From the NCBI RefSeq assembly GCF_002979415.1, contig NZ_PCOT01000001.1:62001-126000 (forward strand): a stretch of 64,000 nucleotides of DNA, given 5' to 3'. Numbering within the stretch: position 1 is the stretch's first letter; every line of letters begins with the position of its first letter. A program made the translations under genes and the position numbers. This stretch comes from Microbacterium sp. MYb72 (GTDB lineage Bacteria; Actinomycetota; Actinomycetes; Actinomycetales; Microbacteriaceae). This document shows positions 25,101 to 36,063 of the stretch, one piece after another. A model generated the notes under the pieces. The model ran no database searches and was not told the origin of the DNA. It saw nothing but the letters and a program-made list of their open reading frames with translations.

Positions 25101-25670
25101 TCAGCCGGCGAGCAGCTCGACGGGTCTGGTGGCCGCGTAGCCGACGAGGGGCAGCGCGCGCTCCGCGGCGAGGGCGATCCTGCTGTGCAGGACCTCGGAG
25201 CTGATCTCGTACCCCGCGAAGTCCGTGTCGCTCGCGTACACGCCGAGCGGAAGCGTGAGCGCCTGGAAGAACGCGAACAGCGGACGCAGCTGGTGCTCGA
25301 TGATCAGGGCGTGGCGCTCGCCGCCGCCCGTGGCGGCCAGGAGCACCGGCTTGCCGACGAGCTCGTACTGCCCCACGAAGTCGAACAGGTGCTTGAACAG
25401 ACCCGTGAACGACGCCCGGTAGACGGGGCTGCCGACGATCAGCAGATCGGCCTTCTCGACCGCGAGGAGCTTGTCCTCCACCCGCGCGGGCAGCTGGTCG
25501 CGGCGCAGCGCACCGGCGAGGTCCGGACCGATGTCGGTGAGCTCGATGAGCTCGAACTCGATGTCGGCGCGCTCGGCGATCGCGGCGCCGATGGCGCGGA
25601 TGAGAGCGGTGGTCTTGCTCGGTTCGTGCAGGGAACCCGAGACGGCGACGACACGGTAGGCAGCTGTCAT
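25101..25670 (-). CDS. NAD(P)H-dependent FMN reductase (SsuE/MsuE type)
   Basis: 189 residues, flavodoxin fold. [18 protein letters not shown] binds FMN phosphate, [20 protein letters not shown] and [19 protein letters not shown] are family blocks. Enzymes of this type supply reduced FMN to two-component monooxygenases such as sulfonate oxygenases; two flavin monooxygenases lie about 11-18 kb away in this window. Starts at ATG 25670, 7 nt after TAGCTT; an upstream in-frame start lies inside a large inverted repeat and is rejected. Confidence 0.87.
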   Translation of the reverse strand: MTAAYRVVAVSGSLHEPSKTTALIRAIGAAIAERADIEFELIELTDIGPDLAGALRRDQLPARVEDKLLAVEKADLLIVGSPVYRASFTGLFKHLFDFVGQYELVGKPVLLAATGGGERHALIIEHQLRPLFAFFQALTLPLGVYASDTDFAGYEISSEVLHSRIALAAERALPLVGYAATRPVELLAG

Positions 25671-25691
25671 GCCGACGAAGCTACCCGCGAC

Positions 25692-25726
25692 GACGCCCTG
25701 TGTCGCGGGTCGCGACACAGGGCGTC
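25692..25726. repeat. Perfect 16-bp inverted repeat upstream of FMN reductase
   Basis: Arms GACGCCCTGTGTCGCG (25692-25707) and its exact complement (25711-25726) with a 3-nt loop. It lies 20 bp past the stop of the aldo/keto reductase and immediately before the -10 box (TAGCTT, 25683-25678) of the FMN reductase, spanning its -35 zone. It may be a terminator, an operator, or both. Confidence 0.85.
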
Positions 25727-25746
25727 ATGCAAGGAACGAGAGGGAC

Positions 25747-27246
<1,500 letters not shown>

Positions 27247-27270
27247 TCACACATCGACGAAGGGAAGATC

Positions 27271-28056
27271 ATGAACCGCTACGAAGGACGTCGGGCGCTC
27301 GTCACCGGCGGAGGCTCTGGCATCGGCCAGGCCACCGTGCTGCGGATGCTGAGCGAGGGCGGCAGCGTCGTCGCGGCCGACGTCAGCGCCGCCGGCCTCG
27401 ACGACACGGTCGCGAAGGCAGGGGCGCTCTCCGACCGCCTCACCACCGTCACCATGGACATCGGAGACGAGGCGTCCGTCCGCGCCGGGGTGGCCGCCGC
27501 CGTCGAGGCCCTCGGCGGGCTCGACGTGCTCGTCAACGCCGCCGGCATCCTGCGCTCCTCGCACACGCACGAGACGACGCTCGACCAGTTCGAGCAGATC
27601 ATCCGCATCAACCTGGTCGGCACGTTCCTCGTGATCCGCGAGGCGATCCCCGCGCTGCGCGACGGCGCCTCGTCGGCCGTGGTGAACTTCAGCTCGACGT
27701 CGGCCGGCTTCGCGCACCCCTACATGGCCGCCTACGCGGCCAGCAAGGGCGGCGTGCAGTCGATGACCCACGCGCTCGCCGCGGAGTACGCCAAGAGCGG
27801 CATCCGCTTCACGGCCGTGCAGCCGGGCTCGATCTCCTCCGGCATGACGGACGGCTCAGGCCAGAGCCGTCAGAGCGTGGGCCCCGGCCTGCCCGAGGAC
27901 GCCGACATGAGCCTCTTCATGAAGCTCGCCCCCGCGATCGGCCAGGGCTTCGCCGGACCGGAGTCCGTCGCCGGCGTCGTCGCGATGCTGGCGAGCGAAG
28001 ACGGCGCCTTCATCACCGGCACCGAGGTGCGCATCGACGGCGGCACGCACTTCTGA
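27271..28056 (+). CDS. SDR family NAD(P)-dependent oxidoreductase
   Basis: 261 residues. TGGGSGIGQATVLRM is the dinucleotide motif, NAAGIL follows strand 4, catalytic S in NFSSTSAGF, and YAASK with the active Tyr and Lys; EVRIDGGTHF closes the protein. GAAGGGAAG precedes the ATG. D after strand 2 (VAADVS) suggests NAD preference. Probably a secondary alcohol dehydrogenase controlled by the divergent TetR protein. Confidence 0.9.
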   Translation: MNRYEGRRALVTGGGSGIGQATVLRMLSEGGSVVAADVSAAGLDDTVAKAGALSDRLTTVTMDIGDEASVRAGVAAAVEALGGLDVLVNAAGILRSSHTHETTLDQFEQIIRINLVGTFLVIREAIPALRDGASSAVVNFSSTSAGFAHPYMAAYAASKGGVQSMTHALAAEYAKSGIRFTAVQPGSISSGMTDGSGQSRQSVGPGLPEDADMSLFMKLAPAIGQGFAGPESVAGVVAMLASEDGAFITGTEVRIDGGTHF

Positions 28057-28061
28057 TCGGC

Positions 28062-29198
28062 TCACCTCGTCGGCACCGCAGCCATCGCCGTGGCCGCGGT
28101 GCCGACGAGCCGCTCCAGCGGACCACGCCCGAAGAAGATCGACCACACGGTGGCCAGCAGGAGCAGCACGATGGCCGTGAGCGCCCAGAACGCGTTGCTC
28201 TGGATGAAGCCGCCGGGGCCCGCGATGAGCGACACCGACACGACGTGCAGGCTGTATGCCGACAGCGGCATGGACCCCAGGGCGCCGAGCGGCAGCAGCA
28301 CCCGACGCAGCGGGCGGCTCAGCAGCAGGCACAGCGCGATCACCACGAGCACGAATCCCCCGGAGCCGAGGATCTCGGCAGTGCCCCCGGAGTGCGGGTA
28401 CGACGCGAAGATCGCCGACAGCACGGCGCCGAAGGGATCAGCATCGGCCAGCGCGTCCGGATATCCGCTCCAGCCGTCGCCTCCCGACCACGCCCCCTCG
28501 GACTCCGACGTCCCGATGCCCGCGACCGCTCCGACCACCTCGAGCGCGAAGCCGACCACCGCGAGCCCGAGCCCGACGCCGAACGCGACGAGGGCGGTCT
28601 CGACGCGCTCGACCCGCAGACGGCCGAGTGCCAGGCCGCCGAGGACGAACGCCAACCAGACGGTGATCGGATAGGAGCCGTACAGGGCGAAGGAGATCCC
28701 CGCGCCGTAGGGATGCAGCGTCACTGCGGTGATCAGCGCCAGCACCGCGGGCCCGGCGACGGCGAGCAGCCCCGCGAGCAGGAGCAAGTGCGAGGGACGC
28801 CACCGCAGGAACGGGATGATCGCGACGTAGAGGATGCCGTAGAGGGTGAGGATCACCGCGATCGGGGTGTTGAACATCTCCAGCACCAGGCCGATCGCGA
28901 AGATGACGGCGCCCCGGCCGACGAGGTTGAGTCGCAGCGCCGGCATCCTGGCGGGATCCGGCAGCTCGCTGCGCCCGGTCATGAGCGCGATCGAGACGCC
29001 GGCGAGCACCGCGAAGAGGATCGACGAGCGGCCGTGCACGATCGCCAGCCAGGTCGAGGGGTCGAGCAGATCGAACTCCCCCGTCTCGCCGACGTGGGCG
29101 CCGGCCATGCCCAGGATCGCGAGGCCGCGGGCGATGTCGAGCCCCAGGATCCGCGGAGGGAGGCCGAACTCGCGGAACCATCGCAGCACTCTCGTCAC
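28062..29198 (-). CDS. Multi-spanning membrane protein, DUF418 / heparan-glucosaminide acetyltransferase-like
   Basis: 378 residues with about 10 hydrophobic helices. RILGLDIARGLAILGMAGAH near the N terminus matches the R-x-x-x-LD-x-x-RG start of DUF418/DUF1624 membrane acyltransferase-like proteins, and GSMPLSAYSLHVV near the C terminus is the other typical block. The substrate is not predictable. GTG 29198 is 6 nt after TACGAT. Divergent from hrpA. Confidence 0.8.
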   Translation of the reverse strand: MTRVLRWFREFGLPPRILGLDIARGLAILGMAGAHVGETGEFDLLDPSTWLAIVHGRSSILFAVLAGVSIALMTGRSELPDPARMPALRLNLVGRGAVIFAIGLVLEMFNTPIAVILTLYGILYVAIIPFLRWRPSHLLLLAGLLAVAGPAVLALITAVTLHPYGAGISFALYGSYPITVWLAFVLGGLALGRLRVERVETALVAFGVGLGLAVVGFALEVVGAVAGIGTSESEGAWSGGDGWSGYPDALADADPFGAVLSAIFASYPHSGGTAEILGSGGFVLVVIALCLLLSRPLRRVLLPLGALGSMPLSAYSLHVVSVSLIAGPGGFIQSNAFWALTAIVLLLLATVWSIFFGRGPLERLVGTAATAMAAVPTR

Positions 29199-29204
29199 CC
29201 GATG

Positions 29205-29233
29205 ATCGTATGCGCTCGATCCCGGCATACGAT
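29205..29233. promoter_or_regulatory. Divergent TACGAT -10 boxes, membrane protein / hrpA
   Basis: Reverse TACGAT at 29210-29205 (6 nt to GTG 29198) and forward TACGAT at 29228-29233 (8 nt to ATG 29242, which also has GGAGGG). Confidence 0.55.
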
Positions 29234-29241
29234 GGAGGGCT

Positions 29242-32200
29242 ATGTCTTCTCCCGTGATCTCCTACCCCCCTGAGCTGCCCGTCAGCGCGGCCAGGGAGGA
29301 GATCGCCGACGCCATCCGCGACCACCAGGTCGTGATCGTCGCCGGTGCGACGGGATCGGGAAAGACGACGCAGCTGCCGAAGATCTGCCTCGAGCTGGGC
29401 CGTGAGCGCATCGCCCACACCCAGCCGCGCCGCCTCGCCGCGCGCACGATCGCCGAGCGCGTCGCCGAGGAGCTGCAGGTCGAGCTCGGCGGGGCCGTCG
29501 GCTACAAGGTCCGCTTCACCGACCAGGTCTCCGACGCCACGCGCATCGCGCTGATGACCGACGGCATCCTGCTCAACGAGATCCACCGAGACCGTCTGCT
29601 CCGCCGCTACGACACGATCATCATCGACGAGGCCCACGAGCGCTCCCTCAACGTCGACTTCCTGCTCGGCTACCTCGTGCGGATCCTCCCCGAGCGCCCC
29701 GACCTCAAGGTCGTCATCACCTCGGCCACGATCGATCCGGAGAGCTTCGCGGCGCACTTCGCCGATGCCGACGGGCGCCCCGCGCCGATCATCGAGGTCT
29801 CCGGCCGCACCTACCCCGTCGAGGTCCGCTACCGCGCGCGCACCGAGGAGACGGAGGACGACGAGGTCGCCGAGATCGTCACGGCGCTGCGCGAGCTCGA
29901 CCGGGAGGCCCCGGGCGACGTGCTCGTGTTCCTCCCCGGTGAGGCGGAGATCCGCGATGCGGCCGACGCGGTGCGCGGCGCCTACCGCTCGCAGACCTCG
30001 CCGGTCGAGGTGCTGCCCCTGTACGGGCGGCTCTCCGCCGCCGAGCAGCACCGGGTCTTCGAGCGCTCCACGGTCGCGGGGCTGCGGCGCCGCGTCATCC
30101 TCGCCACGAACGTCGCCGAGACCAGCCTCACGGTGCCTGGCATCAAGTACGTCGTCGACACCGGCACCGCGCGCATCTCCCGCTACAGCAACCGCTCGAA
30201 GGTGCAGCGGCTGCCGATCGAGCCGGTGTCGCAGGCGTCGGCCAACCAGCGCTCCGGTCGCGCAGGGCGCACGAGCTCCGGCATCGCCATCCGCCTGTAC
30301 GGCGAGGACGACTACGACAAGCGCCCCGAGTTCACCGAGCCGGAGATCCTGCGGACGTCACTCGCCTCCGTCGTGCTGCAGATGCTGTCGCTCGGCTTCG
30401 GCGACATCACCGAGTTTCCCTTCCTCACCCCTCCGGATTCCCGCGGGGTCAAGGCCGCGTTCGACCTGCTCACCGAGCTGGGAGCGGTCGCCGACGGCAG
30501 GCTCACCCGCATCGGCCGGGACCTCGCGCGGATGCCGATGGACCCGCGGTTCGCCCGGATGCTCGTCGAGGCCTCGCGCACCGGCGTCACCGCCCAGGTG
30601 CTGCCGATCGTGGCCGGCCTGACGATCCAGGACGTGCGCGAGCGCCCGTCCGCAGACGCCCCGCAGGGGGTGCGCGACGAGGCGGAGCGGATGCACGCGC
30701 GCTTCGCGGATCCGACCAGCGACTTCCTCGCCGTGCTGAACCTGTGGAACCACCTGCGCGAGCAGCAGCGGGAGCTCGGCTCCAGCGCGTTCCGTCGGAT
30801 GTGCCGCAGCGAGCACCTGAACTACGTGCGCGTGCGGGAGTGGTTCGACGTGCACCGGCAGCTGCGCTCCCTGGTGCGCGAGAAGGACGGCTCCGGCACC
30901 GCCGACCCCGATGCGATCCACAGGGCGCTCCTGTCCGGGCTGCTCTCGCAGATCGGCATCATCGACGAGCGCAGCACCGCCAAGGGCGGCACCCCGAAGA
31001 AGCGGACGGTGTCGGAGTACCGCGGGGCCCGCGGCATCCGCTTCTCGATCTTCCCCGGGTCAGGGCTGCGCAAGAAGAGCCCACGCGCCGTGATGGCGGC
31101 CGAGATCGTGGAGACCTCGCGGACGTTCGCGCGCACGGTGGCCGAGATCGACCCCGCATGGGCCGAGTCCCTCGCCGGAGACCTCGCGAAGCGTCAGATC
31201 AGCGAACCGCACTGGTCGAAGGATGCCGGAGCGGCCGTCGCCTTCGAGAAGGTGACGCTGTTCGGCGTGGAGATCATCCCCCGACGCCGCGTGCAGTTCG
31301 CCCGTATTGACCGCGCCGCCTCTCGGGAGATGTTCGTGCGGCACGCGCTCGTCGAGGGCGAGTGGGACCCGACCCGGATCGACAAGAGGGTGAGCGCGTT
31401 CTGGCGCAGCAACGCCGAACTGCGCAAGCGCCTCGAGAAGCTGGAGGAGCGCGAGCGCCGCCGCGACATCCTCGCCGGAGACGAGGCGGTGTTCCGCTTC
31501 TACGACGAGCGCATCCCGTCCGACGTCTTCGACGTGCGGTCCTTCGAGAAGTGGTGGCGCGAGGCCCTGACGGCGACGCCGAAGCTCCTCGTGATGCGCG
31601 AGGCCGATCTGCTCGACGACGACGGCCGCGCGGACCAGAGCGAGTTCCCGACCCGGTGGACGCAGGGCGACCAGGTGCTCGGGCTCGCCTATCGCTTCGA
31701 GCCCGGCGCCGCCGACGACGGCGTGAGCGTCGTGGTGCCGCTCGCACTCCTCGCGCAGATCGAGGACACGGGCTTCGACTGGCAGGTGCCCGGACTGCGC
31801 GCTGAGCTCATCACCGGACTCCTGCGCGCCCTCCCGAAGGCCATCAGACGGCACGTGGTGCCCGCAGCGGACTGGGCGGAGAAGTTCGGCGTCGAGCTCG
31901 CAGGGCAGGGACCGGAGTCGCACGACGGCCGCCCGTCGCGCACGCTGAAGGAGGCGTTGGCCCGTCTCATCCAGCCGCTCGCCAACCAGCTCGTCTCGGC
32001 TGCGGAGTTCGAGGACGATCGGGTGCCGGCGCATCTGCGCATGAACTTCCGCGCGGTCGATGAGCGCGGACGCGTGGTCGGCTCCGACCGCGACCTCGCC
32101 GCGCTGCAGAAGGGTCTGGCCGACCGCGCGCGCAGCAGCGTGGCTCGTTCGGTCGCCTCCCCCCGTCCCGCGGGCGCGAAGGGACCGTCGGCACCGGCCG

Positions 32201-33072
32201 CCACGGCCTCCATCGAGCGCAGCGGGCTCACCACGTGGACCTTCGGCGATCTCCCCGAGGTGCTCGACACCAGGGTCGCCGGCGGAGTCGTGCGCGGATA
32301 CCCGGCGATCGTCGACCAGGGCAGGACCGTCGCGGTGCGGGTCGAGGCGACGGCGGATGCCGCGGCGGCGGCGACCCGCGACGGCGTGCTGCGCCTCGTG
32401 CTCCTCGCCGTGCCGACGCCCTCCTCGTACATCCAGGAGCACCTGACCAGCCAGGAGAAGCTGGCACTCGCGGCATCCCCGTACCAGAATGCGGCGGCGC
32501 TCATCGAGGACGCCCGCACCGCCGTGGCCCGCCGCGTGCTCGATGCGCGCGGCCCGCTGCGCACCGAGGCCGCGTTCGCGCAGGCGAGGGACGCCGTGTC
32601 CGCGACGCTGGTCGACGACCTGTTCGCGTGCGTGTCGCTGGTGGCGCGCGTCCTCACGAAGGCGCGCGAGGTGGAGCGCGGCATCAAGTCGCAGAACTCC
32701 CTCTCCCTCCTCGGGCCGCTGAACGACATCCGCACCCAGCTCGCAGGGCTCCTGCACCCCGGGTTCATCTCGGCGGCCGGCGTCGACCGTCTGGCGCACT
32801 TCCCGCGCTACCTCGACGGCATGCTCGACCGGCTGAAGACGCTCGCGAGCGAGCCGGGCAAGGACCGTTCGCGCATGAGCGAGTTCGAGCGGATGGCGAA
32901 GGCGTTCGAGGATGCCGGCGGAACGATCCCGCTCGCCGCCGACGCCGCGCCCGCCCTCGTGGAGACGCGGTGGCTGCTGGAGGAGTACCGGATCAGCGTG
33001 TTCGCGCAGCGCCTCGGAACCGCGCAGCCGGTGTCGCCGCAGCGCATCACGAAGGCGCTCGCGGCCCGCTGA
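29242..33072 (+). CDS. hrpA: ATP-dependent RNA helicase HrpA
   Basis: 1276 residues, the DEAH/RHA superfamily 2 helicase. GATGSGKTTQ (35-44) is Walker A, DEAH at 129-132, SATID motif III, then the helicase C domain (QRSGRAGRTSSGIAIRLY), HA2 and OB-fold regions and the long C-terminal DUF3418 domain specific to HrpA. HrpA is linked to rescue of stalled ribosomes and mRNA processing. Full length for the family and monocistronic. Confidence 0.95.
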   Translation: MSSPVISYPPELPVSAAREEIADAIRDHQVVIVAGATGSGKTTQLPKICLELGRERIAHTQPRRLAARTIAERVAEELQVELGGAVGYKVRFTDQVSDATRIALMTDGILLNEIHRDRLLRRYDTIIIDEAHERSLNVDFLLGYLVRILPERPDLKVVITSATIDPESFAAHFADADGRPAPIIEVSGRTYPVEVRYRARTEETEDDEVAEIVTALRELDREAPGDVLVFLPGEAEIRDAADAVRGAYRSQTSPVEVLPLYGRLSAAEQHRVFERSTVAGLRRRVILATNVAETSLTVPGIKYVVDTGTARISRYSNRSKVQRLPIEPVSQASANQRSGRAGRTSSGIAIRLYGEDDYDKRPEFTEPEILRTSLASVVLQMLSLGFGDITEFPFLTPPDSRGVKAAFDLLTELGAVADGRLTRIGRDLARMPMDPRFARMLVEASRTGVTAQVLPIVAGLTIQDVRERPSADAPQGVRDEAERMHARFADPTSDFLAVLNLWNHLREQQRELGSSAFRRMCRSEHLNYVRVREWFDVHRQLRSLVREKDGSGTADPDAIHRALLSGLLSQIGIIDERSTAKGGTPKKRTVSEYRGARGIRFSIFPGSGLRKKSPRAVMAAEIVETSRTFARTVAEIDPAWAESLAGDLAKRQISEPHWSKDAGAAVAFEKVTLFGVEIIPRRRVQFARIDRAASREMFVRHALVEGEWDPTRIDKRVSAFWRSNAELRKRLEKLEERERRRDILAGDEAVFRFYDERIPSDVFDVRSFEKWWREALTATPKLLVMREADLLDDDGRADQSEFPTRWTQGDQVLGLAYRFEPGAADDGVSVVVPLALLAQIEDTGFDWQVPGLRAELITGLLRALPKAIRRHVVPAADWAEKFGVELAGQGPESHDGRPSRTLKEALARLIQPLANQLVSAAEFEDDRVPAHLRMNFRAVDERGRVVGSDRDLAALQKGLADRARSSVARSVASPRPAGAKGPSAPAATASIERSGLTTWTFGDLPEVLDTRVAGGVVRGYPAIVDQGRTVAVRVEATADAAAAATRDGVLRLVLLAVPTPSSYIQEHLTSQEKLALAASPYQNAAALIEDARTAVARRVLDARGPLRTEAAFAQARDAVSATLVDDLFACVSLVARVLTKAREVERGIKSQNSLSLLGPLNDIRTQLAGLLHPGFISAAGVDRLAHFPRYLDGMLDRLKTLASEPGKDRSRMSEFERMAKAFEDAGGTIPLAADAAPALVETRWLLEEYRISVFAQRLGTAQPVSPQRITKALAAR

Positions 33073-33125
33073 GGGGTTGCCGGCCATCCGCCCCCTTGAT
33101 CGGTTGCCGGAGCTAGCCTGGAGAC

Positions 33126-34070
33126 ATGGCTCGCGCGATCGTCTACACAGAGTTCGGTTCCCCTGACGTCCTCCATCTCAGCGACATCCCCGACCCGGTC
33201 GCTGGTGCCGGCGAGGTCGTCGTCCGCATCGAGGCAGCGGGGGTGAATCCGATCGACGCGAAGCTCCGCGGAGGCAGGAGGCCCTCGGCCCCGATCACCG
33301 AGCCGCGCAGGATCGGCTTCGACGGCGCCGGCGTGGTCGAGGCCATCGGCGAGGGCGTGGAGGGGTTCGCCGTGGGAGACCGCGTCGCGATCCGCGACAC
33401 GCTCGGCACCTACGCCTCGGCGCTCGCGGTCCCGGCTGCTCATCTCGCCCCGCTCCCCGACAGCGTCACCGTCGCCGAGGGCGCGGCGATCGCGATCCCC
33501 GCGGGTACGGCGTATCAGGCGCTGCGCTCACTCGCCGTGACCGCCGGCGACGTCCTCCTCGTCCACGCGGGCTCCGGGGCTGTCGGCCAGGCGGCCGTGC
33601 AGTTCGCGGTGGCCTGGGGTGCGACGGTCATCGCGACCGGGAGCCCGGCACGACACGATCAGCTGCGCGAGCTCGGCGCGATCCCCGTCGCCTACGGGAA
33701 CGGGCTGCTCGATCGCGTGCGCGCCGCCGCGCCGCACGGAGCGACCGTCGCCCTCGACTGCGCTGGCACCGACGAGGCGATCGAGACCTCGCTCGCCCTC
33801 GTCTCCGACCGCGACCGCATCGCGACGATCGTGCGCGGACCGGACGCCGCGTCCTTCGGCATCCGTGCGTTCTCCGGCGGATCGCCGATCCCGCTCACGG
33901 AGCAGGAGCTCGCCTGGCGCGCCGAGGCGCTGCCCGCCACGATCGCGCTCATCGCCGCGGGCGACTTCACGGTCGAGCTCGGTCAGGAGCTGCCGCTCGC
34001 CGAGGCGGCGCGAGCCCACGAACTCGTGGAGTCCCACGCCGCCGACGGCAAGCTCATCCTCGTCCCGTGA
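33126..34070 (+). CDS. NADP-dependent zinc-free oxidoreductase (quinone oxidoreductase type MDR)
   Basis: 314 residues. GroES-like N-terminal half with EAAGVNPIDAKLRGG, and a Rossmann half with VHAGSGAVGQAAVQFA. Zinc ligands of classical alcohol dehydrogenases are absent, as in QOR-type enzymes. ATG is 6 nt after TAGCCT. The stop overlaps the GTG of the alpha/beta hydrolase (GTGA), making a two-gene operon. Confidence 0.9.
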   Translation: MARAIVYTEFGSPDVLHLSDIPDPVAGAGEVVVRIEAAGVNPIDAKLRGGRRPSAPITEPRRIGFDGAGVVEAIGEGVEGFAVGDRVAIRDTLGTYASALAVPAAHLAPLPDSVTVAEGAAIAIPAGTAYQALRSLAVTAGDVLLVHAGSGAVGQAAVQFAVAWGATVIATGSPARHDQLRELGAIPVAYGNGLLDRVRAAAPHGATVALDCAGTDEAIETSLALVSDRDRIATIVRGPDAASFGIRAFSGGSPIPLTEQELAWRAEALPATIALIAAGDFTVELGQELPLAEAARAHELVESHAADGKLILVP

Positions 34071-34870
34071 CTCTGATCACCGTCGCCTCCGGGCGCGCGC
34101 AGCTCGCCGCCGAGGCGACCGGTCACGGCGGCGCCGTGCTGATGATCCACGCCGGTGTGACCGACAGGACATCGTGGGACTCCCTGGTCGCACGGCTCGG
34201 AGACGGTTTCCGCACGGTCAGGTTCGACGCCCGAGGGTACGGGGAGACCGCCTACGAGACCGAGGACGGGTGGTCACCCGTCGCAGACGCGCTCGCCGTC
34301 TTGGATGCCTGCGAACCGGGCGCCGCAGTCGTGATCGGATGCTCGATGGGCGGCAGAACGGCGCTCGATCTGACGCTCGCGCACCCGGACCGGGTGTCGG
34401 CGCTCGTGCTCATCGCACCAGCCGTGAGCGGTGCTCCCGCGCCCGTGCTCGCCCCGAGGGTTGCTGAGCTGGATCAACTGATCGACGCAGCAGACGCCGA
34501 CGGAGACGTCGATGAGGTGAACCGCCTCGAGGCGATCGTCTGGCTCGACGGGCCGGAACGCCCCGGTCGCGCCTCGCACACGGCCCGCGAGCACTTTCTG
34601 GCGATGAACGGCGTCGCCCTGCGCGCAGCCGATCCGGGTGAGCAGTCCGAGCCTGGCGACGCCTGGACGCGCCTCGGCGATATAGCGGTGCCGACGCTCG
34701 TCATCGTCGGCGACCTCGACCTCGAACACATCCGGCGCTACGCCCTCCACGTCGCCGCGAGCATCCCCAATTCGACGTTCCTCGAGCTGCGGGATGTCGC
34801 TCACCTCCCCCATCTGGAGGCGCACGACGGAGCACTCGACGCCGTCGCGGGGTTCCTTGCGGCGCGTTGA
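34067..34870 (+). CDS. Alpha/beta hydrolase
   Basis: 267 residues from GTG 34067. Oxyanion region MIHAGVTDRTSWD, nucleophile elbow GCSMGG (Ser), acid Asp probably in LVIVGDLDLEHI, and His in DVAHLPHLE. Resembles 3-oxoadipate enol-lactonase-like esterases, but the substrate is unknown. Coupled to the preceding reductase. Convergent with the CMD gene, 3 bp apart. Confidence 0.88.
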   Translation: MTLITVASGRAQLAAEATGHGGAVLMIHAGVTDRTSWDSLVARLGDGFRTVRFDARGYGETAYETEDGWSPVADALAVLDACEPGAAVVIGCSMGGRTALDLTLAHPDRVSALVLIAPAVSGAPAPVLAPRVAELDQLIDAADADGDVDEVNRLEAIVWLDGPERPGRASHTAREHFLAMNGVALRAADPGEQSEPGDAWTRLGDIAVPTLVIVGDLDLEHIRRYALHVAASIPNSTFLELRDVAHLPHLEAHDGALDAVAGFLAAR

Positions 34871-34873
34871 GGA

Positions 34874-35482
34874 TCAGTCCGGCGCAACCGGACGCCCGAT
34901 CGACAGCATGAGCCGGTTGGCCCAGTTGAAGAACGCCGCGCCGTGGATGACGTCGGAGATCTCGAGATCGTCGAGACCCGCCGCACGCAGCCGGGCGACC
35001 TCAGCGGGGCCGAAGGCGCTCGGAGTGTCGGTGAGGGCGACGGATGCCGCGACCACGGCGTTCCACCGCTCGCCGAGATCGGCGTCCGTCCCCTCGTCGA
35101 GGAGGAGGTCGACGTCGTCGGGCCGCTTGCCGTAGTGCGCCGCGAACCGCGAGTGCACGGAGGCGCAGAACACGCAGCCGTTGCGACGAGACGCGGCCGT
35201 CGCCGCCAGCTCGCGCTCCGCACGGGGAAGGCCCTCCGCGACGTTGTAGAAGATGTCCTTGTCGACCAGGGTGCGCGCCTTCAGCACCTCGGGGTCGCGC
35301 GCCAGCAGCCGGAAGTAGTCGTTCTTCGCGCGCGCCGCCTCGACGAGTCCGTCGTAGTGGCGCTCGGTGAGCTCCTCTTCGGCGAGCGGCGCGAGGTGGG
35401 GTCGCCAGCCGACCTCGGCACGCGTGAAGGCGTGCGGATGCGGGGCGTCGTGGTGCACGAGCACGGAGTCCGCGACGGTCAT
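34874..35482 (-). CDS. Alkylhydroperoxidase domain protein, Avi_7169-like (CMD family)
   Basis: 202 residues. The AhpD-type redox motif is present in RRNGCVFCASVHSRFAAHYG (CxxC and downstream His). N-terminal extension VHHDAPHPHAFTRAEVGWRP. Belongs with the next gene to a pair of CMD proteins that, as I recall, co-occur with a KPN_01858-type flavin monooxygenase and a peptide-type ABC importer in several bacteria. Probable role: thiol-dependent removal of a peroxide or handling of a reactive product. Last gene of the operon; start overlaps the upstream stop. Confidence 0.82.
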   Translation of the reverse strand: MTVADSVLVHHDAPHPHAFTRAEVGWRPHLAPLAEEELTERHYDGLVEAARAKNDYFRLLARDPEVLKARTLVDKDIFYNVAEGLPRAERELAATAASRRNGCVFCASVHSRFAAHYGKRPDDVDLLLDEGTDADLGERWNAVVAASVALTDTPSAFGPAEVARLRAAGLDDLEISDVIHGAAFFNWANRLMLSIGRPVAPD

Positions 35483-36063
35483 GCCGCCGCCCCCAGAACG
35501 CGGAGGCCGGTGACGACCCGCTGCTGGAAGGCGAGGAAGGAGACGAGCTGCGACAGCGTGACGATGCCGTCTGCCGACCAGCCGGCGTCCAGCAGTCGCT
35601 CGATGTCGTCGCCCGACGCCTCGCGCGGCCGGAGCATGAGCAGGTGCGTGTGCGCGAGCGCAGCGGCCAGCCGCGACCCGAGCGCATCGACGGCGTCACC
35701 GTCCGGGGTGTAGCGGGGTCCGTCCGTGCTCTCGGAGCGCAGCCCCTCCTCCGTGTAGGCGCCGTACGGGCCCGTCGTCGCGGCCTCGGCGGCCTCCGCG
35801 AGGACGATCGCCGCTCGCCGCGGGTCGGCGGCGAGCGCGCGGTCGGCGTAGAACGTGCCCGTGGCGTCGGTGTCGCCGGCGAGCCGCGTCGCGAAGGCCG
35901 CGACCAGCTCCCGCTCCTCCTGCGAGACGTGCGCGACGGAGACGGGCCGGAACAGCGCGTCGAAGCTCGCCTGCAGCTGCTCCCTGGTCACCGGACGGCG
36001 GCGCCGCAGCTCGTCGAGCTCGGGCGTCACCCCCGCGATCTGATCGACGATGTCGGTGGTCAT
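35479..36063 (-). CDS. CMD domain protein, Avi_7170-like
   Basis: 194 residues, all helical, without the CxxC of its neighbour, so it is not itself a peroxidase of the AhpD type. SYNTENY gives the assignment: it lies between the AhpD-like gene and the LLM monooxygenase gene with 4-bp overlaps on both sides. It may form a mixed oligomer with the following product. Confidence 0.75.
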   Translation of the reverse strand: MTTDIVDQIAGVTPELDELRRRRPVTREQLQASFDALFRPVSVAHVSQEERELVAAFATRLAGDTDATGTFYADRALAADPRRAAIVLAEAAEAATTGPYGAYTEEGLRSESTDGPRYTPDGDAVDALGSRLAAALAHTHLLMLRPREASGDDIERLLDAGWSADGIVTLSQLVSFLAFQQRVVTGLRVLGAAA

